A stretch of 6,545 nucleotides of DNA from CAZWDL01 sp964632995 (lineage in GTDB: Bacteria; Bacteroidota; Bacteroidia; Chitinophagales; Saprospiraceae). Below are positions 1 to 6,370 of this stretch, in pieces. The stretch covers positions 1-6,545 of the forward strand of contig CAZWDL010000211.1 of the NCBI GenBank assembly GCA_964632995.1, read 5' to 3'. How positions within the stretch are numbered: position 1 is the stretch's first letter; each line of letters begins with the position of its first letter. The notes beneath the pieces were generated by a model. The model had not been told where the DNA came from and did no database searches. It saw only the letters and a list, made by a program, of their open reading frames with translations. The translations under genes were made by a program, and so were the position numbers.

Positions 1-1002
<1,002 letters not shown>

Positions 1003-1009
1003 TTTCGAA

Positions 1010-1037
1010 GTCGGAAGTCGGAAAGCGGAAGTGGGAA
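1010..1037. repeat. Four tandem GTCGGAA-type heptamers after mnmE
   Basis: Two exact GTCGGAA units are followed by AGCGGAA and GTGGGAA, starting 8 bases after the mnmE stop codon. They are the same heptamer as in the insertion inside mnmE, so the repeat occurs at least twice here. No terminator-like structure is formed by this array alone. Confidence 0.75.
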
Positions 1038-1112
1038 AGCGCGGCAAATGCACCTTTGAGGTGAAATCGTCCGGCTTTCTTTAAACGAAAAAGGCCGGTT
1101 TCCACGGGCCAT

Positions 1113-1143
1113 GTGAGGGTGGCGCTTTCTGCGGCGCCCTCAC
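1113..1143 (+). terminator. Possible terminator hairpin downstream of mnmE
   Basis: A 13-bp stem (left arm 1113-1125, right arm 1131-1143) closes a 5-nt loop TTTCT, with one mismatch and one G.T pair. It lies 110 bases after the mnmE stop and separates mnmE from the toxin-antitoxin genes. There is no T-tract directly after the stem (a T-run occurs only at about 1171-1177), so intrinsic termination is uncertain. The rest of 1003-1340 holds no gene I can support. Confidence 0.4.
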
Positions 1144-1303
1144 TGGGATAGTTCAATTGCAAATACCCCTCTTTTTTCGTAGATTGATTGCTCAATCCAT
1201 TGTTATGCCCGTATACAAAATTTACCGAAGCGGACTTCTGGCAGGTTATTTTTATTTGCCAACAGAAAATGCCCAACACATCGCGCTGGAAACTCTTTCC
1301 ATT

Positions 1304-1330
1304 TCTTAATCGTTAAATCAGAAATTAAGA
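1304..1330. promoter_or_regulatory. Inverted repeat upstream of the antitoxin gene, possible operator
   Basis: TCTTAAT (1304-1310) and ATTAAGA (1324-1330) form 7-bp arms 13 bases apart, ending 10 bases before the antitoxin ATG. A second short inverted repeat, GATTGA/TCAATC, lies at 1182-1197. Type II toxin-antitoxin operons are commonly autorepressed through such sites. I could not identify a confident Bacteroidota promoter here, so this is only a candidate operator. Confidence 0.3.
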
Positions 1331-1340
1331 TTCAATCACT

Positions 1341-1586
1341 ATGGAAAAGAATGAACTGCTAAGCAGGATTACCCTAAACCCCGAAATTTGCCATGGCAAA
1401 CCGACCATTCGCAACTTGCGCTATCCGGTTTCCACGATCTTGGAGTACTTAGCAGGAGGAGATAGTGCAGAGGACATCTTAGCTGAATTCCCTGACCTGG
1501 AAGCAGAGGATATAAAGGCTTGCCTGGCATTTGCTGCGTTGGCTGTCAATACTAAAGGCAGTATGATTATCCCGATAGCGGCATGA
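1341..1586 (+). CDS. DUF433 family antitoxin
   Basis: The 81-residue product has the DUF433 (COG2442) pattern: ITLNPEICHGKPTIRNLRYPVSTILEYLAGG in residues about 10-40, then DILAEFPDLEAEDIKACLAFA. The length matches the family (about 75-85 aa). DUF433 proteins are small DNA-binding-type antitoxins that are regularly encoded just before a PIN-like toxin, as here. The start is ATG 1341; the stop overlaps the next gene's start by 4 bases (ATGA, 1583-1586), indicating translational coupling. Expected role: neutralise the DUF5615 toxin and repress the operon. The family assignment is firm; antitoxin function is inferred from the pairing. Confidence 0.88.
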   Translation: MEKNELLSRITLNPEICHGKPTIRNLRYPVSTILEYLAGGDSAEDILAEFPDLEAEDIKACLAFAALAVNTKGSMIIPIAA

Positions 1587-1933
1587 GGTTCATTGTCGAC
1601 GCCCATTTACCCAAAAGGATAACCGAGATTTTTGCAAACCTTGGTTATGAGAGCATTCATACCTCAGATTTGCCGAAAGGCAATGAGTCTGATGATGAAG
1701 ACATTATCTTAGTTGCCGCAAACGATGGGGTTGTGATTTCCAAAGACGATGATTTCTATCAGTCTTTTCTGCTGCATGGGAAACCACCTAAATTGATCTT
1801 GGTAAAAGTTGGCAATATGCGCCTGCGGGAGGTCACAAGCCTATTTGAAAAGGTATCCGAGAAGTTAGTTGATTTATTGGGTCAGCACGACTTGTTGGAA
1901 TTGCACCGGGACAAAATAATTGTGATCGCCTAA
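1583..1933 (+). CDS. DUF5615 PIN-like toxin
   Basis: The 116-residue protein fits the DUF5615 (COG4634, Mut7-C/PIN-like) family. It has FIVDAHLP at residues 3-10, an acidic DDED cluster at 37-40 followed by IILVAAND, and VISKDDDF at 51-58. The acidic residues D6, D38/D40 and D55-D57 are candidates for the metal-binding site of a PIN-type ribonuclease. The start ATG lies inside the antitoxin stop (ATGA overlap), so the two are co-translated. The expected activity is RNA cleavage that inhibits translation when the antitoxin is lost; the RNA target cannot be read from the sequence. The gene appears full length and undamaged. Confidence 0.88.
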   Translation: MRFIVDAHLPKRITEIFANLGYESIHTSDLPKGNESDDEDIILVAANDGVVISKDDDFYQSFLLHGKPPKLILVKVGNMRLREVTSLFEKVSEKLVDLLGQHDLLELHRDKIIVIA

Positions 1934-1941
1934 ATCCTCAG

Positions 1942-2193
1942 GGGCTTTTCGGGCTTTACAGCGAAGCGCTACAGGCTATACGGGATAGCCTGCAATCGGA
2001 GAATGAATCCGTCAGGCTGAAGGTGGCCATGTACATCGTCGAAAAGATGGAAAAGCGGGAGATCGGGGAGACAGATGTCCGTATCATGCTCCGAAAGCAG
2101 TGTACGAAGAGTCCGCTGAAATGGGACTTTCCGGAAGATTTTGATAAGGCTGAGTACGAAGCGCTTTTGGAAGAAAATAACCTGGATCACTGA
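1942..2193 (+). pseudogene. C-terminal remnant of an unidentified gene
   Basis: Right after the toxin stop, in another frame, there are 84 open codons ending in TGA (2191-2193). The translation looks like real protein: YSEALQAIRDSLQSENES, then VRLKVAMYIVEKMEKREIG, then an acidic end closing with LLEENNLDH. The first part is amphipathic-helical, rather like a small phage or HTH-associated protein, but I do not recognise the family. No ATG precedes the conserved-looking part; the first in-frame ATG (2029) would give only 54 residues. I take it as the 3' end of a gene whose front was lost when the toxin-antitoxin pair or another segment was inserted. A short intact gene from 2029 is the alternative. 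Confidence 0.5.
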
Positions 2194-2216
2194 ATCAGGC
2201 TCCAGAAATGGAATTG

Positions 2217-2248
2217 CCCCTACTGAGATTTCCCCATCTCAGCAGGGG
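2217..2248. other. Hairpin with 12-bp stem and 8-nt loop
   Basis: CCCCTACTGAGA and TCTCAGCAGGGG flank the loop TTTCCCCA. The one imperfect pair is A.C on the plus strand but G.U in a minus-strand RNA. The 12-8-12 layout matches the three hairpins next to the DGR repeats, although the sequence differs. It could be a degenerate DGR hairpin or a terminator for the VR1 gene; there is no T-tract on either side. Confidence 0.5.
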
Positions 2249-2281
2249 TATTGCTCCTCCCTCGCTCCCTCCGCCTTACTA

Positions 2282-2340
2282 CGCCGTTCAGTCGTCCCTC
2301 CTTCACAGGGCGAACGGGAAAGCCGAAATGGCTATCCAAC
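2282..2340. repeat. Duplicated flank shared with the TR-VR2 interval
   Basis: Bases 2282-2301 match 6080-6099 at 19 of 20 positions, and 2301-2340 match 6331-6370 at 38 of 40. In the right-hand copy these two blocks are about 230 bases apart, separated by the MITE-like element and the left arm of a hairpin; here they abut. The segment therefore looks like a condensed or ancestral copy of the DNA next to VR2, left by duplication of an FGE gene with its flank. Confidence 0.7.
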
Positions 2341-2344
2341 TTGA

Positions 2345-2376
2345 CCCCATAAAATATAGCAGGCTATTTCACGGGG
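2345..2376 (-). promoter_or_regulatory. DGR-type hairpin downstream of VR1
   Basis: Read on the minus strand, CCCCGTGAAATA and TATTTTATGGGG enclose an 8-nt loop. Two of the twelve pairs are G.U in the minus-strand RNA (A.C on the plus strand). The hairpin starts 4 bases past the end of VR1 and contains the stop codon of the FGE gene. In the Bordetella phage DGR a hairpin just downstream of VR is needed for efficient target recognition; this one has the same placement. Confidence 0.75.
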
Positions 2377-3103
2377 TGAACTGGAGGGGAAGAACCAACC
2401 GGAAACCAACTTCGTAAGTGCGGGAGTCCGGCGTATACCTGTACCGGTTAGAAGGGCGGCAGTACACCGCACTGCGGAAGCAGCTGCCGCCACATAGCAC
2501 GCGGTCAAAGCCCCTGTTAGGCGAGTCAATCCAGGCAGAGCCATCCTCCAGAGCCCCCTCGTAATTATCGTGATCATCATCCTCACACCATTCAAACACG
2601 TTGCCGCTCATATCATAAAGCCCCAACTCATTGGATAACAATAGCCCGACTTCATGAGTTTCGTTGTTGCTGTTTCCATAATACCATCCTACCTGACTGA
2701 GCTTATCGCTCCCAGTGTAAGTGAAGCCTTGACTGTATTTGCCCCCGCGGCCCGCATATTCCCATTCTGCCTCTGATGGCAACCGGAAGTTCTTTCCGGT
2801 TTTCTCATTAAGCTTTTCTATAAAATCCTTAGCATCATACCATGAGACATTTTCTACCGGTCGTTTTTCACCCTTAAAACGGGAAGGGTTATTCCCCATT
2901 ACCGATTCCCACAATTCCTGCGTCACCTGGTATTTACCCATGTAAAAACTGCTGACCTTGACCTGGTGTGCCGGTTTCTCAGAATCGTATTCACTTTCAT
3001 CATCCCCCATAAGAAACTCACCCCCTTCCACGAAAACCACTTCAAAAGAGGGGCCGGATGGAAGCGATATTTTCAAACTGGATTGCATTTCTTGACTTTT
3101 CAT
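2369..3103 (-). CDS. FGE-sulfatase/SUMF1-domain protein, DGR variable protein 1
   Basis: The 244-residue product is a single formylglycine-generating-enzyme-like domain (C-type-lectin fold). Marks in order: FVEGGEFLMG (24-33), FYMGKYQVTQELWE, PVENVSWYDAKDF, RLPSEAEWEYAGRGG (107-121), GLYDMSGNVFEWC (161-173), RVLCGGSC (201-208) and GFRLV near the end. Residues about 197-241 are VR1, so the variable surface is the C-terminus, as in known DGR targets with this fold. It probably serves as a ligand-binding protein rather than a sulfatase-activating enzyme. There is no signal peptide, so it is likely cytoplasmic. It follows the Roco gene in an apparent operon. I chose ATG 3103, which overlaps the stop of a 13-codon leader frame (ATGA); an in-frame GTG at 3115 would add four residues. 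A sequencing frameshift in the leader cannot be excluded. Confidence 0.9.
   Translation of the reverse strand: MKSQEMQSSLKISLPSGPSFEVVFVEGGEFLMGDDESEYDSEKPAHQVKVSSFYMGKYQVTQELWESVMGNNPSRFKGEKRPVENVSWYDAKDFIEKLNEKTGKNFRLPSEAEWEYAGRGGKYSQGFTYTGSDKLSQVGWYYGNSNNETHEVGLLLSNELGLYDMSGNVFEWCEDDDHDNYEGALEDGSAWIDSPNRGFDRVLCGGSCFRSAVYCRPSNRYRYTPDSRTYEVGFRLVLPLQFTP
2381..2515 (-). repeat. DGR variable repeat 1 (VR1)
   Basis: This 135-bp copy aligns without gaps to the template repeat at 5855-5989. There are 22 mismatches: 17 fall on TR adenines (minus strand) and 5 do not (two in the AAC run, three near the 5' boundary). The terminal 28 bases (2381-2408) are identical to TR and VR2. Of the 12 Asn codons in TR, eleven are changed here, to Asp, Arg, Ser, Tyr, Tyr, Tyr, Ser, Thr, Tyr, Glu and Val, and one remains Asn. 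The non-adenine changes suggest drift since the last homing event or a slightly different template. Confidence 0.88.
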
Positions 3104-3141
3104 TCGGAAAGACACTGTGGGATAAATGAAACCTTCACCAT
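3100..3141 (-). CDS. Possible 13-codon leader frame between Roco and FGE genes
   Basis: The frame MVKVSFIPQCLSE starts at ATG 3141, which overlaps the Roco stop as TGATG, and stops at TGA 3102-3100, which overlaps the FGE ATG as ATGA. AGGAGG lies at 3149-3154 (minus strand), 7 bases before this ATG, inside the last Roco codons. It would pass ribosomes from the Roco gene to the FGE gene. Caveats: Bacteroidota depend little on Shine-Dalgarno sites, AGGAGG is also simply Glu-Glu codons, and the frame could be a frameshifted FGE N-terminus. Confidence 0.35.
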   Translation of the reverse strand: MVKVSFIPQCLSE

Positions 3142-5660
3142 CAATCTACCTCCTCTACAAAAAGCTCCTTTAAGGTTTTTTCTCCCCTAAGATAATCTCT
3201 CCAATCATTACGAATCGACTTCAAAATAGCTTTTGCGTTCCAGGACAACTCTTTTTCAAGCTCACCGAATAGGAATGGAATTTTAAATTTCAGTTTCCAT
3301 TTAGCATCTACAGCGTCCGGTAGTTTGGCGTTGGCCTCTTTCCATTTTTGCACAATTTCATTTGAGGTGGGCACCTGGGCAAAAAATTCACTTAATCGCT
3401 CTTCCAAAAAATTATTGATGCGTATGAAATCGCTCTCGGCATTTTTCGCACCCTCGATGCGGGCAAAAATCTTCCGCATTTCTTTCTGGTTACTGCCCGC
3501 AAAGTCAAGTAAGGTATCTAAATACCTCACCTGCAATTCCTGATTGGAAAGGATTGTGCGAGTATTATGTTCGGCACCCGTTGTACTGCGCTCAATCCGA
3601 TCAAGCTGTTCTCTTCTTTCCCGGTCATCAATTTTGATGGTAATATCAAGATTGCTTTTGTCTTGCATGCTTCGAAGCTCTGTCTTCCGGGCTATCTCTT
3701 CCTCCTTAAATACGCCTTCCAGCAACTTCTTAACAGGCACCATCTCAAAGGATTTACCGCATTGGGATTCAGCCTTGATTCCATACATAGCTTTATTTTG
3801 TTGTAGTGCATTGTAGTCATGTTCAAAAGGGATAATGGACTTCTCACACATCCAACAATTGCAAGGCACTTTTTGAAATACTTCTAGGGAGGGAAAAGAG
3901 CGACGGTGAATGGCATCAAGTTCCTGCCGAACATCACGTAAGACATTCTTCCGATCTTCGGCAGATGGTCCTTGCACCTCAATTTTTATGAGCTGACGCC
4001 CCTGAACTTTATCCTTCAAAGATTGAACTAAGGCACGGCAGCCATCCTTTTTAAGAATAGTTCCTTTCTCCCAAACAACTTTCTTTCTTTCATCACTATT
4101 TTCAATGTATTCATTCAATCGGACTATAAGCCGGCCTATGATCCCTTTGGGCATAAAGGGATAATGATAGATATATTGCAGCGTTTCCGGCGTTTCTGTC
4201 CAATCCAGATCGGTAGGTTTAATTTCCGGCAGGAGCTGGGGAGCAATGAATATTTCTTTACGATCTTCCCTTGCCCGAAAGCAAACCTCCAGGTTATTTT
4301 TCAGCATGAGGTTGAGCAATTTAGACTGCTCTTTCCTGGTGTATCCTTTTCCTGTCCAGATCCGTTGCAGCAGTTTCTGATCGAAGCGGCCCTGATTGTT
4401 CGTTTTCACCTCCTCATGCTTCATGATTTCGTAAACGGCGGTGACCGCCCATTGAGGTCTCAGCACGATAAAATCCGCCAGGTTGATATCTTCCCGGAAG
4501 TGCAGGATCACCCCCAAATCATGGAGCAATTTGCTTAAGTCGGCCTGTTGTTGTTCCTCGGTAATACCTTCCTCTTCGCATATCTTATAAAACCTTTCAT
4601 CATCGATATGATTAGTCGATTCCCGCAGGCTATACAATCGCCGGCGCACGTTATCCCATAAAGTGGGAATGGTAAGCGGTAAGTGATCGATTTGCCGGCA
4701 GAGGATCTGTTGAATGGTTTTGGTCAGAGCCTCTATCCGGCCATCCTGTTTCTTACCAAAATCAACTTCCCTTTTAATGATATCGAGTTTCGGATAATCC
4801 GTTTTCACCGTTTGAGGATCATAGGGCATTTTGGCAATCGGATTACCTTTTTCATTTAAGACCACCAACACCGGTAGTAGCTCTTCTTTGTCGGGTTCGC
4901 AGCCCAAAAGCTCGATGATTTGCAACCAATAAGGAAAATTGGCGACTTCCCTCCGTCCATCGGCCAATAAAACGTAAAAAGAACGGCGGGTTAGAAAAAA
5001 CTGGTGGGTCATATATTGGATATCCTGCCCGCCAAAATCCCAGAGGTTAACAATAAATTCATCCTCTGGCCGGTCGAGGTGCTGAAATCGCCAGCCTTCC
5101 CGGATCTGAATGCCGACCGTGGATTTTTGCTCTGGATCGGGAACCGGATGATCCGGGTTTTGAAGTAGGTTCCACAATGTTGTCTTGCCGGTTTCCCCTT
5201 CACCGACAATGAGCATCTTTACTTCAAACAGCTCTCTCTCCCCCTGTTCCAGCAAATCTTTCAGGAAACGTAGTACGGCATCCTTACCCTGTTTCCTGAT
5301 TTCCTCGGGCGGGGATTCGAGCGGGTTGTCGTCTATGTCGAGATAAGCCAAATCGGCTAAACTAGCGGACAGAGAAAATTCAGTCAAGTTATTTTCATTC
5401 AAATCGAGGGCCTGCAAATACACCCCGTTGCTATCCAGCAGATCCACTACTTCTTTCCATTTGGCATCATCAAGATTAGTCATTGCGAGATTCAGCCCGA
5501 TGAGCTGCCCTTCTTTATCGAGGGCATATTTGGGATAATCCTTTTGAGCCCCCATTACGCCTCTTAAAGGGTCGAGGTTGTTTTTGGGAAGATTTAGCTC
5601 GAAACCTTTTCCGAATAGTTCTTCGATCTGCTTGACGACTTCTGGTTTCATATTGGACAT
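3141..5660 (-). CDS. Roco-family GTPase (LRR-Roc-COR)
   Basis: The 839-residue protein is a bacterial Roco. Residues about 50-120 hold a few leucine-rich-repeat units (LQALDLNENNLTEF, LAYLDIDDNPL), followed by the GKDAVLRFLKDLL linker. The Roc GTPase spans about 147-325, with P-loop GEGETGKTT (153-161), switch motif WDFGGQ (207-212), and a G4 equivalent LNEKGN (268-273) that departs from NKxD. The COR dimerisation region follows (about 325-640) and ends with the Cys cluster PCNCWMC (599-605) plus C634, a possible metal site. The last 200 residues are charged and helical, with no effector (kinase, TIR, peptidase) I recognise. Roc-COR proteins are dimeric GTP switches. There are no membrane segments, so it is likely cytoplasmic. 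The start is ATG 5660, with a second ATG three codons on. It lies just upstream of an FGE-type DGR target, suggesting that target senses or modulates it; this is inference. Confidence 0.9.
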   Translation of the reverse strand: MSNMKPEVVKQIEELFGKGFELNLPKNNLDPLRGVMGAQKDYPKYALDKEGQLIGLNLAMTNLDDAKWKEVVDLLDSNGVYLQALDLNENNLTEFSLSASLADLAYLDIDDNPLESPPEEIRKQGKDAVLRFLKDLLEQGERELFEVKMLIVGEGETGKTTLWNLLQNPDHPVPDPEQKSTVGIQIREGWRFQHLDRPEDEFIVNLWDFGGQDIQYMTHQFFLTRRSFYVLLADGRREVANFPYWLQIIELLGCEPDKEELLPVLVVLNEKGNPIAKMPYDPQTVKTDYPKLDIIKREVDFGKKQDGRIEALTKTIQQILCRQIDHLPLTIPTLWDNVRRRLYSLRESTNHIDDERFYKICEEEGITEEQQQADLSKLLHDLGVILHFREDINLADFIVLRPQWAVTAVYEIMKHEEVKTNNQGRFDQKLLQRIWTGKGYTRKEQSKLLNLMLKNNLEVCFRAREDRKEIFIAPQLLPEIKPTDLDWTETPETLQYIYHYPFMPKGIIGRLIVRLNEYIENSDERKKVVWEKGTILKKDGCRALVQSLKDKVQGRQLIKIEVQGPSAEDRKNVLRDVRQELDAIHRRSFPSLEVFQKVPCNCWMCEKSIIPFEHDYNALQQNKAMYGIKAESQCGKSFEMVPVKKLLEGVFKEEEIARKTELRSMQDKSNLDITIKIDDRERREQLDRIERSTTGAEHNTRTILSNQELQVRYLDTLLDFAGSNQKEMRKIFARIEGAKNAESDFIRINNFLEERLSEFFAQVPTSNEIVQKWKEANAKLPDAVDAKWKLKFKIPFLFGELEKELSWNAKAILKSIRNDWRDYLRGEKTLKELFVEEVD

Positions 5661-5818
5661 TTTTACGGTTATTCGAAAAAGGAGCAGCAGAATCTTCGCC
5701 GGTAGCTACCAATACTACTGCTCCGGGCAACCAGTATTGGCTGCCTTTTTGTCCCGGCACTTACACCGGGAACAGGTCAACCGCCTGTTCAGTGGAAGCC
5801 ATCCGGCTTTCCCGCTTG
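5661..5818. promoter_or_regulatory. Roco upstream region with several inverted repeats
   Basis: This leader holds three inverted repeats: CCAATACT/AGTATTGG (5709-5716 and 5733-5740), CCCGG/CCGGG (5753-5757 and 5766-5770) and GAACAGG/CCTGTTC (5770-5776 and 5784-5790, 7-nt loop). At 5797-5822 there is also an inverted, diverged copy of the hairpin-flank sequence seen at 6338-6363. The sites could be operators or structured leader RNA for the Roco operon. I see no gene and no clear -33/-7 promoter. Confidence 0.4.
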
Positions 5819-5850
5819 CCCCGTGAAATATAGCAAGCTATTTCACGGGG
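5819..5850 (-). promoter_or_regulatory. DGR-type hairpin adjoining the template repeat
   Basis: A perfect 12-bp stem CCCCGTGAAATA/TATTTCACGGGG encloses the loop TAGCAAGC (plus strand). It begins 4 bases beyond the 3' end of TR, the same spacing as at VR1. In the Bordetella system a hairpin is described at VR; having one at TR as well is unusual and may reflect origin of the TR from a duplicated FGE gene end, or a 3' structure of the TR RNA. Confidence 0.8.
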
Positions 5851-5854
5851 TAAA

Positions 5855-5989
5855 CTGGAGGGGAAGAACCAACCGGAAACCATTGTTGTTGTTGCGGTTG
5901 TCCGGCGTATTCCTGTTCCGGTTAGTAGGGCGGCAGTTCACCGCATTGTTGAAGTAGCTGCCGCCACGTATCACACGGTTAACGCCCCT
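5855..5989 (-). repeat. DGR template repeat (TR)
   Basis: On the minus strand this 135-bp segment is a copy of the C-terminal coding end of the two FGE genes, but rich in AAY: 12 Asn codons, including a run of four. AAC codons let adenine mutagenesis reach many residues without making stops. Homology to both VRs stops sharply at 5989. Upstream the VR frame meets a TAG within about 50 bases and has no FGE sequence or start, so the copy is not a gene. Compared with VR2 all 14 substitutions are at TR adenines; with VR1, 17 of 22. It should be transcribed leftward as the RNA copied by a DGR reverse transcriptase. The RT is not in this window. Confidence 0.9.
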
Positions 5990-6107
5990 ACGGCGGTGAA
6001 CCTTTTTCTTATAGACTCCTAACTACTTTAAAAATTTTCTTCAAAAATTTTTCTCTATCTCGCCACTTCCGCTTGGCGGCGCCGTTCGGTCGTCCCTCCC
6101 TCTTTTA
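5990..6107. other. AT-rich spacer upstream of TR
   Basis: No gene is visible. The centre (about 6024-6054) is AT-rich with two near-copies of CAAAAATTTTT and is a plausible place for the promoter of the leftward TR RNA, although I find no clear consensus. A 5-bp stem, CGCCA/TGGCG, lies at 6061-6078. Bases 6080-6099 are the repeat shared with 2282-2301. Confidence 0.35.
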
Positions 6108-6270
6108 GAGCCTATCCGAAAACCCCACTCATGGCCTGCAAAAGGAAGTTTTTGATTTATGCTGCGTTGCCGAAAGAGTCACATAGCTCCACTATGCTCC
6201 TCTTTCGCCGCCTTGCCTAAATCAAAAACTTCTCTTTTTCGGCTTCATTCGGAGGTCTTCAAATAGGCTC
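6108..6270. mobile_element. Palindromic MITE-like element
   Basis: The element is 163 bp with ends GAGCCTAT and ATAGGCTC. Long imperfect inner arms (6145-6178 and 6200-6232, beginning GAAGTTTTTGATTTA) and a centre CATAG/CTATG make it almost wholly self-complementary. It is flanked by TTA on both sides (6105-6107 and 6271-6273), a possible 3-bp target duplication. It encodes no transposase, so it would be a nonautonomous element moved in trans. It sits between TR and VR2. Confidence 0.72.
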
Positions 6271-6308
6271 TTACTTGCCTTGCTACAGTCGCTCGTTTCT
6301 TTTGCTCA

Positions 6309-6340
6309 CCCTGTGAAGTATAGCAAGCTACTTCACAGGG
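6309..6340 (-). promoter_or_regulatory. DGR-type hairpin downstream of VR2
   Basis: A perfect 12-bp stem CCCTGTGAAGTA/TACTTCACAGGG encloses the same loop, TAGCAAGC, as the TR hairpin. Two stem pairs differ from the TR hairpin and both changes are compensated on the other arm (C-G to T-A and A-T to G-C), which argues that pairing is maintained. Unlike TR and VR1, it is 33 bases, not 4, from the end of the repeat. Confidence 0.8.
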
Positions 6341-6370
6341 CGAACGGGAAAGCCTTAATGGCTATCCAAC
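6331..6370. repeat. Hairpin-arm and flank repeat, copy 2
   Basis: This 40-bp block starts with the right arm of the VR2 hairpin and matches 2301-2340 at 38 positions. It covers the VR2 gene stop codon and the spacer to VR2. Confidence 0.75.

Noticed and set aside
2217..2376. CRISPR array, because of several repeated palindromes
   Set aside because: The repeats are few, irregularly spaced and tied to the DGR repeats; there are no spacers and no cas genes.
4164..4538. 124-codon plus-strand frame inside the Roco gene
   Set aside because: It lies wholly antisense to conserved Roco sequence and has no family features.
5515..5760. 81-codon minus-strand frame overlapping the Roco start
   Set aside because: It runs in another frame through the Roco N-terminus and the repeat-rich leader, and resembles no protein.
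5819..5850. Hairpin as a plain intrinsic terminator
   Set aside because: There is no T-tract on either strand, and position and loop are conserved next to TR and VR copies, which fits a DGR role better; a secondary termination role is possible.
5855..5989. TR as a decayed third FGE gene
   Set aside because: Homology ends abruptly at 5989, there is no remnant of the rest of the FGE domain, and the Asn-codon bias with adenine-specific differences is what a template needs. It may still descend from a gene end.
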